Shown here: one piece after another, positions 43,841-57,250 of the stretch
Numbering within the stretch: the stretch's first letter is position 1
How the letters are laid out: every line of letters starts with the position of its first letter
Source: Lunularia cruciata
Taxonomy: Eukaryota > Streptophyta > Marchantiopsida > Lunulariales > Lunulariaceae
Assembly (NCBI GenBank): GCA_948567375.1
Contig: OX419759.1
Coordinates: 50,693,493 to 50,757,492 of the forward strand
Reading direction: 5' to 3'
Length of the DNA: 64,000 bases
The notes under the pieces: model-generated
What the model was told of the DNA's origin: nothing
Seen by the model: only the letters and a program-made list of their open reading frames with translations
The model's database searches: none
Translations under genes and position numbers: made by a program

Positions 43841-45808
43841 AAAAAATAGAATGGATGGAATTTATAAACTACCAAATCTATTTCCTCCAAACTATTAGAA
43901 TTTTTGTATCTTTGTACTACCAAAGCATCATTTCATGATTTGGTCAGAATTTTCTAAATGCAATTACCTTGTTCGATGAACCATTGATCCTTCCAATTGT
44001 AAATTTACGTAGAGCGGTGGATGTGTTGCATTTACATGTTAACTTGAACATTTGCAAGTAAGTAGTTTGGTAGATTAGCAATAGCCATGGTGGTAATGCT
44101 CCAAGGTATCATTGTTATGCAATTACAGATAACAATAGATAGAGCATCTTACTCAATTGTTGGAAGAGAAAGATAATGAGAGCAATGATAATAGTTGATG
44201 GATAGAGAAATTATATGAGAAAAAAATTAAGTGCACTTTCCAAGGACTAAGCTATTTGAAGGCAAGAAATTAAAGAGTGTAATGGAGAACCTTGTATTTG
44301 ATTTGAGTGGTAATTTGAAGCAAAAAGTCTTTAGATGAACAAAGATTGATCCTCTTGGCTTTGAGCCAATAAGATGGATTGGAAAAACTATAGTTGCAAG
44401 TTTGAGTAGAGGAAGGTCAATGGTAATTTGTTACTCTAATCTTGATATGAGAAGAATTCAAGAATGCAATAATTGGGAGATTCCAAGTAGTGAATGCTAT
44501 ATAAGTTGCAAAAGGTAGATTGGAAAAATTGAGATAGATTGGTTGTTTGAGTAGCTACATCACTCAAAAAATAATGATGTAAATTCAAAAAATATAAGAA
44601 GGCAAACCTCTAGATTGGTTTGTGAGAGGTTTGAAATCATGCACCAAATTGGAAGTTACCATATGCAAGCCCAAATATTTGGAAAAAACTATACAATTGG
44701 CCTAGCGCTTTGACTCCTTGGTTGCCACATCTTGGTCTCAACCTAGTCCATCACAAAACTTGCAAACACATTACACACAAGTGAAGGAATTGGCATTGAT
44801 GAAAATTGGTGCTATCCAATAGAGATCTCTGAGCATTAAATATAGAGAATGAATGTAACACAATGGTAGTTACTTCTATGGTTGCCAAATTGGCCATTGC
44901 ATTGCCAAATATCCAACTAAGAATGGATGACCTTGTGTAATACCATTAGCTAGACAAATTAACTATAGGTGAAAATTGGCTTGGTAACATCTTTAAAGAT
45001 GTTATACATGATGATCTAGGTAGATCTGATAGAGGAGTCTCCAAAAGAGGACTCCCACTAATAGAGCAGAGGTTGAAAACACACCTTACATTTTAGAGCT
45101 AATTTTGGAGCCATGATTAAAGGAATTAGGCCTCAAAAACTAAATTCTTACCCTTCCTCTAAGGGAATAAGTAACACCTTTCCCTTGAAGGAGAAAGGTT
45201 GACTTCTCCTCCTTTATTGTCTTATCTAGATCTTTCTAATGGTACCTCTTCCATATTGTTTTAAGTTTCCTATACAAAGATTTTCTAAAGATTCCCTTTG
45301 GTCAAACTTGTTTGACCAACCAAACAAGATAAGATCAACATGTCACCAATCCATGCATCTAATCTAAAGGTGAAACTTGCTTACATATCACCAATCCATA
45401 TGTCTAATCTAAGGGTGTAGCTCACTCAAAGAGGATCTTTTTGGTTATATAATAAGGACAAGGTGTTCCTTTGGGATATAAGAGTTTTTTGAAAGTTTCA
45501 ATCTTGTGTGCTTCTATTTTTGGACTGTTACACCTTGACCCATTGCTCAAATTGAGTTCATGAAGCATGAAGATAAAGGAGAGCCCAAGTAGGAGATATC
45601 AATCCACTTATTGGAAACCAGATTTATTCAAATAAGATTGAAGACTCAACCTATGCAAGTTTGTTTCACTTGCAAGGTATGATATTAGATAATAGTTGTA
45701 GATTTTTGTTGATTGTATGAATTTTGAAAATTGCATGCCTATGCAATTTATCAAATCAATTATGCATTTCTATCAAGTTGATATTAGGTAATAAATGGAT
45801 GATGGTGG
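43841..45808 (+). pseudogene. C2 gag and protease start, split by solo LTR F1
   Basis: The leader after the PBS aligns with that of C1 (both have GAATGGATGGA or the like, and a C-A-A-A-C-T/C-A-T-T run). Gag is unreadable in one frame. 45600-45800 aligns with the C1 protease start (CAACCTATGCAAGTTTGTTT). Confidence 0.55.
44936..45532 (+). mobile_element. Solo LTR of family F (F1)
   Basis: 597 bp, TGTAATACC ... CTGTTACA, with the perfect 5-bp duplication CCTTG (44931-44935 and 45533-45537). It aligns in reverse with 53877-54703. It carries a typical TATA-like TTATATAATAAGG near 45450. Confidence 0.9.
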
Positions 45809-46899
45809 TGTGGTGCTCCCATTTCTTCAAAATTTTCTTTTGTTGATCATATTAGGCTTAATTGCTAAGAGAACCATGGGGAATTATTAAGAAAGTGACT
45901 CAAATAGAGAGGTTCTCAAGCTAGAATGGGAGAAGCGCTCAAATTGATGGAAGATAATCTTGAGTATTTGCAAGCCAACCTACTTGTAGGATATTCAACA
46001 CTTGGAAGAATGTAAGATAATCTTGAATGCCAACAAGAAGAATTAGTATGGAGACCACATGAGCTACAAGGCTAAGTATCATGGTGACAAATGAAGTACT
46101 GTCATGAAGGAAATAAGGAGCACTCAAAGAGGTGTAGAATGACCTTGAGTGCCCAAGGATCGAATAACACTTGGAATGTTGAGAGAACATTTAGAGTGCT
46201 TGCAAGATTTGTAGCACTTAGTGTGCTAGTAGGTGAGGCATATAGGCCCAAGTCTCAAGTGCCACCTTGGCACTTAGAGGGAAGTGAAACCACAATTTGA
46301 ACTTTCCGCATTGGGAAAATAATCTAAGTGTTGCATTAGTCCTATTTGGTGTGATAGAGAAACGGGAAGAATAGTATGTAAATGTATTTAAAAGTGCTAG
46401 TTGCAAGTGGTATAAACTTCCTAGGTAGAAACTTGAGAGTGTCAAAAAATAGTGGGTTGTTTTATGTGTTGGTGGTCACAAGTAAAGAGAAAGGCATGAA
46501 AAGGTAGAGAGTTAGGACAGAAAATGAAGGCAAGGAAAAATGCTTTCACAACTCCCGATCATGGTATTGAACATAACACCTTTTCAGCATTAATGGGCCA
46601 CAAGAATAGCATCCGGTTATGTGGGCTGACCAGATTTAGTTAGCTAGATAGGTAGCTGCCATCTATCCATTTACTTGTCTTGTCAATGCGTGCATGAATA
46701 GGCGGCTAGGCCTATTAGGCCGGCTGTTCATTCAGCAAATGGAGATAGTGGTTTTGATGAGATGAAAAGGGGAGATTTAAGTAGTGTGAGTTCAGCTTAA
46801 TTGGTAAAGGGGTGGAATTAATATTTGAATGCAAACTATTATGGTGGAGATGGAGCAGGGTACCTATATTGTAGTTCAAAGCCATATTTTGGCTAAATG

Positions 46900-48780
46900 A
46901 CTGGAGATCAATATAAAGAGGGCTCGAAAGCCATCTGACAAGTGAGAGATCAAAGAAAGGAGAAGGGAAGGAGAAAAGGAAGACGGGACTTGGCAGCCAC
47001 TGGAGGGAGGCCTTCATTTGGTGTTAGCAATTGGAATAGGACAAGGAGATAGTCAACTGAAATCAAAGGAAAGGTCTTGACAAGAAGGAAGAATTGTGGA
47101 AGGGTTTGGATTCCTCAAAGGGAGTTTTGGGCAGACTAGGACAGGGAGGAGAGAGGAAAAGAAGGAGAGGGGTTTTGGAGCCAGAGGAAAAGAGTGCTTG
47201 ATCAAAGGGAAAAAAGGGAGTGCTTTGACAATATGAGTGAACTCTTGATGAAGGTTTTGGGGACGGGGAGAGAAAGTACAAAATCAAACGGCAAAAGAGA
47301 GGATTTTGGCAGGAAGTGTATTGTCAAGGAAGTATTGGCCTGCACTTGAAGGAAGTCTTGAGAAATAATTGAACAGGAAATGAACTCTCAAAAAGGGCTT
47401 GACAGAGGAGGAAGTACTATCAACGAGTTTGTACGAGAGTGATCTCTCAAAGGAGAACTCTGGTAGGAGATGTGAACTTTCAAAGAAGTTGGTAGGATAG
47501 AACACTTGGGACAGGCTTGAGGGTTTTCTAGAACAGTGAGATGTTGAGGGTTTTTCTAGAACAATGAGATATCAAGGATTTGGCCAGAAGAGAATTTGGA
47601 AGAGCTTAGACATGAAGGTTTGCAAGAAGAAAGTTTGGGAAATCTTTGGCAGGAGGAGTGAATTCCCAAAGGACAGTGTATAATCAAAGGAGATTATGGA
47701 AGAACAAGAAGCTTTTGAGAGTTTTTTCAAGACAAAATGAACTCACATATGAGAGCTTAGGTAGGACAAAAATGTATTGAGAGCTTTTGAGATCTGGACA
47801 GTGAGAAATATCAAAGGATTGAGCATATTTGCCAAATCAATGAGACTGTTTTTGGGAGTCACATTTGCAAGAAGAGGCATCAAAGAAGGGAGACTTACGT
47901 TAAGAAAAAGGGATCTGTAAAATATTCAGGTCAGAGAGATCAATGAGAGTTCTGTAAGACAGTGAGGCATAAGAAAGAAAGAACCCACAAAGAAGGATTT
48001 GACAAGACAGAAGAGAGGAAGGAATTGGGAAGAGTATCAAAAGAGTTGCTTGACATGACAGAAGAGAGGGAGAAATTGAGAAGAGCATCAAAAGAGTTGC
48101 TTGACAAGACAGAAGAGAGGGAGGAATTGGGGAGAGTATCAAAAGAGTTGCTTGACATGACAAAAGAGAGGGAGAAATTGAGAAGAGCATCAAAAGATTT
48201 GCTTGATACGACAGAAGAGAAGGAGGAATTGGGAAGAGCACTGAAGCAGTTGCTAGACAAGACAAAAGAAAGGAAGGTAATTTCTTGAGAGCTTGGCAAA
48301 GCAGAAAACTAATGAATAGAAGTCCTGGAGAGCCTTATCAAGACAGAAAAAGGTCTTGAAGGGCTTTAGGACAAAGGAATCTTGGAATTTTGCAGGAGTG
48401 AAGTACCAAAGAAAGGTTTGGATAGGACAGGTTAGTGACAAAGGGTCTTTGCAAAAAGGAAGAGATCTTGAAGTAGGGTTTTGACAATAGAGAGAAAAGA
48501 ACTTGGAAGAGAAATTGAGAAGGAGAATTGACTTGACAAGAAGATTTCTTGAAGGGCAGAAGGGTTATTGACAAAGGAGGGAAAGGACAAAGGATCAAAG
48601 GAGAGCTTTTGCTGGACGTGAAAGGGTTGAGAGACTTTTGCAGGACAGATCATTGAGGAGAGAAATAGGAAGAATATCAAAGGGTTTGGAGTCTTAGCAA
48701 GAAGAGGACTCTCAGAGGGGCTGCAGAGCAGACCAATGAAGGAAGGAAGGTCGAAGGGAAGCTTTGGCAAAATCGAGAGT
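46900..48780 (+). other. Purine-rich strand-asymmetric tract of E1
   Basis: Over about 1.9 kb the plus strand is dominated by G and A, with loosely repeated modules such as TTGACAAGA, AAGAAGG and GGACAGG about every 40-60 bp. No gene is recognised apart from the repeat ORF at 47962-48288. Confidence 0.7.
47962..48288 (+). CDS. Repeat-derived open frame with a 20-residue coiled-coil repeat
   Basis: 108 codons without a stop. Five units of 60 bp (about 47999-48275) encode a 20-residue repeat with the core LGRVSKELLDKTEE or LRRASKELLDMTEE. The charged heptad pattern predicts a coiled coil. It sits in the purine-rich tract of E1, and the unit length is a multiple of three, so the frame survived expansion. 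I cannot tell whether it is ever translated; it may be no more than a minisatellite in an LTR or leader. Confidence 0.35.
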   Translation: MRHKKERTHKEGFDKTEERKELGRVSKELLDMTEEREKLRRASKELLDKTEEREELGRVSKELLDMTKEREKLRRASKDLLDTTEEKEELGRALKQLLDKTKERKVIS

Positions 48781-49929
48781 TAAATTGTTGTGTTGTAGGA
48801 TTAAACTCCGTTGTAATAGGTTCTTTTCCTTTTCTTGCTTGAGCCATTGGAGAACTTTAGGTGTGGTCATTGTTTGCTCTAGAGCTGTTTGGTTTCCCCA
48901 AGTGGGTTTATAAATTGCAAGACTTGATTGTGGTGAACGTTATGTGGCTTCATGAGTGACTGCGCTCACTTTATTTTGTAAATAAAGTCAAGGAAATGGA
49001 ACTCCATTCTTGGAGCTTCTAGTCTAATTTATGCATACGGGTCAAGTCACTAATATGATTGCACTGATTGAATCCGGCCATATAACTTGTGACCTATAAT
49101 ACAAACTCCAATAATAAGAAAACATGAACAATCCTTGGTGATACGTGAAGATCAACGTTATCCCAAGAAAACTCAATACAAAAATCCCTTAAGAAGAGTC
49201 TACAGCCATGAGCAACCACAGACAAGTTGCTCTAGCAAAAAGAGAACTGCCATTAAGGCAAAGAGTAGAGACCATGTCAGACTGCATGGAAGCTTTTGAG
49301 TCATTGAGAAATAGTGCAGTCTAAGCACAAGCAGCTAGGTGCCTGGTGCATTCTTGAGACCATACGATCCTCACGACACCACCAATAGCATTCATTGCCA
49401 AGAGCCATTACATACAAGATAACCATTGGCATTCATGAGCAAGTATGGCACAAGAGAAATTGGTTGGCAATTTATTTACAACATGTGGAAGAGTTACTTT
49501 ACTTGAGGACAACATGCAAAAGCCTTTGCTTGTGTAGCTATAAGCGTGTACTTGCTTTGTAACCACCAGAGTGTTGAGGAATGACCAAGATCTAGGTGTA
49601 TAAATTAAAGTGCTTAGCCTATAGTGGCACTTTTTGCAAATCAATCTATCTTCTTAGCTAATCAAGTAGTGTCTTGCAAATTTTTGTGAAGTAGTGAGTA
49701 CTTAAAGTCATTTTTGAGAGTGGCACTTGGTGTAGTACATAAGTAGCTTGTAGCATCCCTTTGAGTGTAGATTTCATAGTAGTCACTCCCAAGACTTACA
49801 TGAAGGCTCTCAAGAGCCATCCTTAGATCTCCTATTGTGAACAAATGGGTAGTATATGTCAAGATGGATGTAATTAGAAGTAAGCACTGAGGATTCCTAC
49901 TCCACAATTGGGAGTTATCACACTTTCAT
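48781..49929. other. E1 region without readable coding
   Basis: Between the purine-rich tract and the E-type protein; short frames only, on both strands, with no motif. Confidence 0.35.
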
Positions 49930-52010
49930 ATGATCCATGAGATGAGAGGCAAGAGAGAGAAGACTTCAAGAATGAAGGGTAATCCATTGAATTGGACTAA
50001 CAACCATTGGCAAAGAGTACTTGGCCTGGATGTTTGGGTTGTAAGAGCAATGACCATAGACACAAAATTTTTGGACAAGGAGCTAACTCTTCAAGTCAAG
50101 AGCCACTTTAACACTAAGCGCTCCAAGAAAAATGGAGGGAATGTAGCTAGTGACAAAGATAGTGCAAAAAGTCCCATTATAGAAGCAATTATGAAAATTT
50201 TCAAATAGCTTGCTTAACCAATGGCTAGATAGTGTTCTTTGATTATGTGTATGCACAAGAACTTATAAATTGTGCCAAAATGTTTGACAAGCATTGCAAT
50301 CTCTTGCAGAAAGATTTTGAAGACAAAGGAGGAGCCACTTACATTGCTCCTTCTATAGTGCACTACTACATGAGGATGAACCTTCTCACCAAGGAAGAGA
50401 GGAAGAGGTTTTGTATCCATTTTGATCTTGCATGTTATTTTGAAGTGCAACCTGAATGACCTACTCAGATTGCCAAGTATCAATTAGTGGATGCAAAATT
50501 TGCAAAAATGGCCCAATTTGTGCCTATAGATGAAGAGCTAGCCTTGCCAAAGGCTCCAAAGAAGAAGAACACTACCCCAAAGAAGAAACCAGATCTTCCA
50601 ACCAAGAAGTTGAAGGCAAGTGCCCAGATTGTTGAAGTGTCCTCTTTGGAAGATGAAGCCAAGGACACTAAGGTTGATGATGATGAGGAAGAGGGGGAGA
50701 AAGGGTCCTTCACTCTGCAAGGATCAACCTCCACCTTAGGAGACAACAAGAAGGAAAAGAAACTTGAGAGGTTGCTCAATCTGCTCCCCAAGTGCAAGAC
50801 CAAGATATGGATGAAGGCTCTACAAATGAAGAAGAAAAGGCAATGGAAGAAGTGGTAGTGCCCAAGCAAGCACTCTTGAGTCCAGATGTGCAAGAAGAAG
50901 AAGCTGTAATAGAAGTGCAAGATCGGGCCAAGTGCTCAAAGCACCAAGAACTTTGGCCGAGGGAAGAAGAAGAGGCCAATGATTACATTGAAGAAGAGGA
51001 TCAAATTACCAATAATGCCAAAGAAGAAGAAGAGGTCAACATTATGACAGATCTTCTTGAGGCTACACCTAAAGTGCAGATCAAAGTGCAAGAGGAACCT
51101 ATAACATCCAAGTTGGTGTAGGTGCAAGATGGCTCAAATTTCATAATTCACTCAATAGGCATTGCACTTCAATTAATAGAGGTGTTATTAACATAGTATC
51201 AAACCAAGTGCCCTGATGTGGTGAACTACACCATGTTGATCACGGCCATGCACAAGTAGGTCTACACTCTAAAGGCCATAGAGGACCTAGTGAATGATAA
51301 GGCAGTGAAAGCCAAAGATTGATTTAAGGCAAAGGCTTCAAAAGTAAGTGCCTCATTGCATGAGAACCAATAGTTAAAGAGGAAAAGTACCACTATTGAT
51401 AATGAACAAGATCATCAAGCATCCAATACCAAGAGGTTTGAGAGATTGGAAGGCACTCTACCTTGAGTTTGAGTTTGATCAGTTCAAGCAAGAAGCCAAA
51501 CATTGACTTTGTAGCAAGTGCCATGAGGTGGATAACACTTGGAGTGCTTTGAAGGAGAAGCATGACCAAGTAGTAATGTTGGAGCTACCAATACATGAGT
51601 ATTAGAAGGAAGTGGCAGCTCAACTGGAACATCTCTCCATGGAGGCAAAGGAAGAAAGAATCAAACATGCAAAAAGCTCCCAATTGCTGGAAGAATAGAA
51701 AGCCAAATGAAGTAGGCAGTCAAAGCAAATAGAAGAAGATGAGCTAAAGGCACTACACCAACTGGAAGAGATCTAGGCCATGTTCATGGAGATGCTAGAG
51801 GAAGAAGAAGTAGTGCAGGCCTTGAGGACAAAACACCACAAATTGAAGATGTAGGTCCAACACTTGCAAAATCAGGCTTACAAGGAGGGACACATGAACA
51901 GCCTATCCTTGCATGGAGGAGCATTCGGATAAGAAATTCTATGAAGTATGCCAGATTTTCCTGCTGGAGATAGCTAGGTATGAAGCCTAGACAGACCAAC
52001 TCATTAGATA
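49930..52010 (+). pseudogene. Family E protein, degenerate copy in E1
   Basis: 49930-50208 reads GNPLNWTNNHWQRVLGLD and a basic segment; 50232-50459 a helical part (YVYAQELINCAKMFDKHC); 50487-50858 a lysine/proline-rich linker and acidic cluster; 50792-51121 a very acidic stretch. 51130-52010 gives charged coiled-coil-like pieces with stops. The layout and many residues agree with E2 (57251-59414). No RT, protease or integrase is seen. Not a protein family I recognise. Confidence 0.5.
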
Positions 52011-53068
52011 TCTAAGAGGCAAACAAAGTCCTTTACCCCTAGTAGTTCCAATCCAAGCTACTCCCCTGAAACAAAGTCCTTTAGTAAGATAGGCACTCCT
52101 TAGTAAAAATTAGGTACTCAAAGTTGTAGAATAGTCAAGCCCTTAGAGTAGGCCAGTTGTGCTTGCGCTCAACATTGTATGTATTTGAGAGGAGTACCCT
52201 CAAAGTTAAGTGGCACTTGAAGTTGTAAAGAGTTGAGGACGAGTGCTCTTGGAATTTTTTTGCACTTAGAGTTGTATATACTTGAAGAGGAGTGCCCTTG
52301 GGTTTGTATAGGTACTTAGGATTGTACACTAAAAATAGATTAGGTGGAGTCTGATATCTCCCTTGACACATGTAGGAGCCTAATGATTTTGCAGATAATT
52401 AGGATAAGATAGGATTAGGATAGTAAAATCAATGATGGACAATTTAGATCATGATTTTTCATGACTTGGGATTCTGATACCTTCTGCTTGGAGCCTAACT
52501 TGTATATAAGGTTGAGTGCCATTGGTATTTGTGTTTGTTCTTTTGTGTAACTACCCATAGACCGTGGGCCTACTTCTTTGCAAGTTATGTGTCCCACATT
52601 TTGTATGCTGATTCAATGTCTAGGCAAGAGTAGAGGTGCGGAATTTCACAATAGGTCTTCAATGCTTAGTGCCAAGCAGGTACTTGCCCCGGATCAAGGT
52701 GTGCATTGAAGGATTAGAAGGAATAAACTTGTACAACAAGTTGATTGGGAAGCTTACCGCACATGCACTACCCTGGAGTTGAAAAGTATAGACAACAAGG
52801 AGCAATAAGTTCAGTCCTGCAAGTTGTGCCTTTTAGGAAGGGTAGAACACGTTTGCATGCACTACATCTTTGGAACGGAATAGCACTCAAAGTTGGAGAA
52901 ACCATCATCTTCAGGAGCAATCTTGGCTAGATTTTAGAGTGAAAGTAACTACTTTGTGATTCTCTTTTTGCTGTAGTGCACCACAAAGGGTGACACTGCC
53001 CTCTTTGGGAGTGGTTTTTGCGCAAGAGGTTAAACAAGACACAATAAATGAATTGATATTTGGTGACA
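52011..53068 (+). mobile_element. 3' part of E1, non-coding
   Basis: No open frame with a motif. A segment around 52640-52920 contains TTGTGCCTTTTAGGAAGGGT, which resembles the E2 tail (TTGTGCCTTCAGTGGAGGGG at 60285), and supports assignment to family E. Confidence 0.45.
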
Positions 53069-53177
53069 TGTGTGTGTTTTGCTTCACTCTTATGCATTTC
53101 CAAATAGTACTCTTGTTAGAACAAACTATTGTTATTGATTATACTATATGTATGTTGATATCAAGCTATCATAAGCG

Positions 53178-53876
53178 GATGGTAGAAAGATTTTTGCATT
53201 TCTTACCTCATATCATTCAACATTGACTAGAAACTTTCAAAATGTATGAGATTTGTAGTAGCTCCCCTACACTATGATATCATTTAGATCATCCTTGGTT
53301 TGAATGTCATAGAGTTCAATTTGATTGAGCACAATGACAAATTTGAGCATAATACCAAGGTAATGATTATTGATTAGGTTCTCTTGCATCTTTGAGTAAG
53401 ACACCTAATAGTAGCCAGCTCCAAGATGAGAAGTTTGTCAATATAGTGGTTGTGGAATAAGATTTAGAAGAAGATAACCATATTTTCACTATTTGTATCA
53501 AGCTCATTACGTAAAGAAAATCTGATGAGAATAAGAAACCTCAAAAAGTAGTGGTTTATTAGATAGTTTAGAAGTTTGCAAATGTGTTTTCAAATGACCT
53601 CCCAAAAGTACACTCTGATCAAAGTATACTCTTCAAGATATAGCTATGGCCAAGTATTACTCCAATGTGTAGACCAATCTATTGCCTCTCACTAAAGGAG
53701 CTACAAGAACTTCAAACATCACTAACCCAAGTTGTTGGAGAAGGTTTCATAGGACATAATGCATCCCCTTATGGAGAATTAGTATTTTTTGTACCAAAGA
53801 AGAATAAAGGATGTTGGTTCTACATTGACTACCTTGGTCTTAATTAAAAAAACTATGAATAATGTGTGTCTCTTAC
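53178..53876 (+). pseudogene. C2 protease end and RT start
   Basis: MRFVV-like ATGAGATTTGTAGTAGCTCC at about 53245 aligns with the C1 protease. 53665-53847 reads MCRPIYCLSLKELQELQTSL and VPKKNKG, the RT entry, up to the insertion of LTR F2. Confidence 0.75.
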
Positions 53877-54703
53877 TGTAATACTTTGAGGACAAGAAAA
53901 GAGAGAAAACACAAATTTCACACTCAATCCTCTGAGGACAAGAGAAGAGAGAAAACACGGATTTTACACTCAATCCTCTGAGGACAAGAGAATTGAGAAA
54001 ACATGGATTTCACACGCAATCATCCGATGCCCCAAAGGAGCACCTTCTCTTTATTATATAAACAAAGAGGATCTCCTCCAATGAAGCTCCACCATAGGAT
54101 TAGGCACACAGATAGGTGACATGTTAGCAAGCTCCACCCTTGGATTACTTACTTGGATGGGTGACATGTCAATCTTGGTCCTATCTGGTTGGTCAAACAA
54201 GCTTTGACCAAAAGGAATATTTTAAGGAATCTCCTTGTAGGAATCTCAAAATCACATGGGTGAGGTACCATTGGAAAGCTCTTGAGGAGACAAACCAGGG
54301 AGAGGGAAGGCCAACATCTCCTTTGTTGGGGGGGAATAGGCACATTTTTGAAGTCTAATTCATCTGTTTAGGCCTCCAAAATTGCCTTCAAAGATTTAGG
54401 CATATTTTGGTTCCTACTCTATTAGTAATAGTCCCCTTTTGGTGTTACCTCTTTCTGATCTGTTTAGTCTATCATGTGTAACATCTTTCTAGATGTTACC
54501 AAACCAATTCTCACCTTTAAATCATATGTCTAGCTATTAGTTCTAAGGTTTTCAAATCTATTTCAGTTTTTGCCCTATTAGTAGAAGTACTTTTTTGGTG
54601 ATACTTCTATCTGATCTACTTTGACCATCATGTATAACATAATTCTAGATGTTACCAAACCAAATTTCACATCTAGATCATATGGCTAGCTCTTGGTATT
54701 ACA
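53877..54703 (-). mobile_element. Solo LTR of family F (F2)
   Basis: 827 bp, minus orientation, TG...CA ends, with the perfect 5-bp duplication CTTAC (53872-53876 and 54704-54708). It interrupts the C2 RT. It is longer than F1 partly through a tandem repeat at its left side. Confidence 0.9.
53885..54022. repeat. Three tandem copies of a 46-bp unit inside LTR F2
   Basis: Units start at 53885, 53931 and 53977 with TTTGAGGACAAGA or TCTGAGGACAAGA; the copies differ at several bases. F1 has no such array. Confidence 0.9.
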
Positions 54704-56836
54704 CTTACCTCAAATTGATAATTTATTTGATCAATTAAGTGGCACATGATAATTCTCCAAGTTTGACCTTTGAAGCAACTATTGGTATATTCCAATTGTT
54801 AGAAAAGATGTGCATAAGATTGCCTTTTGTATAAGGTATATGCATTTTGATGTGAGAGTGTTACCTTTTGAGCTCATTAATGCTCTAGCAATCTTTCATA
54901 GATCAAATGCATTGGATGTTAGATGACCATTGAATCAATATATCATGATATTTTTGGATGACATTTTAGTTTACAATAAGATGGATATACAATACAAGAA
55001 CCACACATGAGAAGTCTTATAACAACTATGGCAATGGAAGTTCTATTGCAAGAAATCCAATTGTACCTTTTGGCAAAAGGAAATTACTTTCTTGGGCCAT
55101 AAGGATTTAGCAGAGGAGATCAAGATAGAAGAATAGAAAACCAAGTCAATTACCAATTAGTCTACTATTAAGGATGTGATAAAATTTTGAGGGTTTAATG
55201 GATTGGGAAGTTTTTACTAATTGTTCATCCATTACTATGCTCATGTTCAAGAGGTTTGAAGGCTTAATGGATTGGTAAGTTTTTATTTACAACTCATCCA
55301 TTACTATGCTCATATTGCCACACCATTGAATGATATCTTGGGGAAGATAATATGTTTTGAGTGGACTACCAAGCAAGAAGAAGCATTCAAGAAAGTTAAA
55401 GAAATTGTATCTTCACTTCCTTGGTTGGTTGATTTTAATACTCCTAACTATGCAATTAGAGTTGTGCTACAACAAGAGTTTCTAGATGAATCACATACAT
55501 TTCCTTTGTATCTTGAAAACTAAAAATATTATAAAAGAATTATTCCACTTGATATCAAGAGTAACTTGTAATGGTATATGTAATAAAGGTGTGGAGACAT
55601 TACTTCTTTGGGAAAAAAGTAATAACATAAGAAAATCACAAACCCTTGTTGCAGGCCTCAGATTTAGAGCACATGAAAAGTCTCATCATTGACAGGAGGA
55701 ACAACTATATTTTTTTGATATTAAGCTTGAGTACAAACCTGGAAAGTTCCATGTCATTCCCACTATACTATCACAATGACCTGATTTGACGATTCTTCTT
55801 GAGTCTCCCATAATAATAGCAATCACAATAGTGTCACTAGACTCCAAACTAAAAATAGAGTTCAAGATTGCTTTACAACATGAACCTCCTTTCATCTTGT
55901 GCAAAGTAGCATTACAATACATGATAAGGAGAACAACACCTTGTCATTCAAAGATGACTTCTCTTTTATGAGAACAAATATACATTTCAGCAATGGGAGA
56001 TCTACATCTTGGGTGACTTCAAGAAGTGCATAACTTACCATCATTGGTTACATGGGTGTGGACAAGACCTTGAGTACCCTACAACATCAATAGTGGTGGC
56101 CAAATATGGAAAGAGAGGTGAAAGAGTTTGTTTGATCTTGTGAGAGCTATGAATGCAACAAGACCAGCATCCAAAACCAAGTGGAATACTCCAACCACTC
56201 CCTATTCTCTCTACCCAATAGAAATATATAAGTCTAGACCTCATCACATCCTTGCCAAAGTTAGGTCAGGGATATATAGCAATTGTAGTATTTTTTTGAT
56301 AAGCTTAGCAAGAAAATTCACTTAGCATACACCATAGATGCTCCAACATTAGCTTAGATTGACTTCAATATGGTCTTCAAACACCATGGGATACCAAAGG
56401 TTTCTATCTTTGATTATGATCCTTGATTCACCAATAAATTTTAGAAAATACTTTTCAAATATCTTGGCACTCAGCTTGTCTTTTCTATAGCTTATCATCC
56501 TGAAATTGATGAGTAAAGAACACAAGTAAATCACACTTTGGATGATATGTCATGTGCCTTTGTCAAAATTCACCACATTAATATTTGTCTTGTGGCTGTA
56601 GAGTTTGCCTACAATAGTTCCAAGCAAATATAGGCTTCAATATCAACTTGTTTTAAATTCTTTTCTTTGCTTCACCACCATCTCATGTCACTTATAGTTC
56701 CTTTCACCTTCTTGTCTAGGCTATCTCCATCCCTACAACAAGCCAAATCTCATCTTCTTGTTGCTCAAAATTAGCAAAATCATATATTGATAGCCATTAT
56801 CATGATCTCACTTTTCAAATTGGTGATAAGGTTATG
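54704..56836 (+). pseudogene. C2 RT, RNase H and integrase
   Basis: RT continues after LTR F2. 54940-54975 reads a FLDDILVYN-like string (catalytic box), 55272-55523 the connection (HYYAHIATPLNDILGK), 55690-55900 the RNase H end, and 56000-56830 the integrase with broken frames (KHHGIPKV-like text near 56380). All align with C1. The frame is cut at G-D-K-V-M by E2. Confidence 0.75.
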
Positions 56837-57250
56837 TGTGGTACCCATATTTTTTGTTTTTTTTCAAAATGGAGAAGAAGAAGTGTATAGAGAAGTCGGA
56901 TTGCGCCTGTATGGCCAAAGAAGGCAAAGAAAAGAGTCTTCGGGATGAAACCTGAGGTAAAGTGGCTTTGGGTCATAAGGCAAAGTACTCAGATTTGCCC
57001 TATCAGCATACAACCCAAAGTAAGGATTCTTGGTATTGGGGGGAGCTCAACCCGAGGCGAAGACAGTGTAACAGCCTTTCTTTGGGGCGAGAATTTCAAG
57101 AGTGGACTGTTCAAAACCGGCGGCCCATACGCGTGAAGTACAATTGACAATGACAGGCGCATGCAAGAGGTATGATTTCTCAATAGAAACTTGAATTGAA
57201 GAAAGACAAAGAAGGCACAACTCTATAAAAATTGGGCTAACAATGAAGCA

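Larger units (their letters stand above)
45809..53068 (+). mobile_element. Family E element, copy E1
   Basis: It begins TGTGGTGCTCCC, like E2 (TGTGGTACCC), and probably ends near TGATATTTGGTGACA (53054-53068), like the end of E2. Left and right C2 sequence takes up again around it. No clean target duplication is seen and about 100 bp after 53068 are unassigned, so the right border is uncertain. It contains a long purine-rich 5' part and a degenerate copy of the E protein. Confidence 0.5.

Noticed and set aside
47900-48299. Two long minus-strand frames rich in Ser, Leu and Pro
   Set aside because: They are complements of the 60-bp repeat array; any frame stays open there because the unit is a multiple of three.
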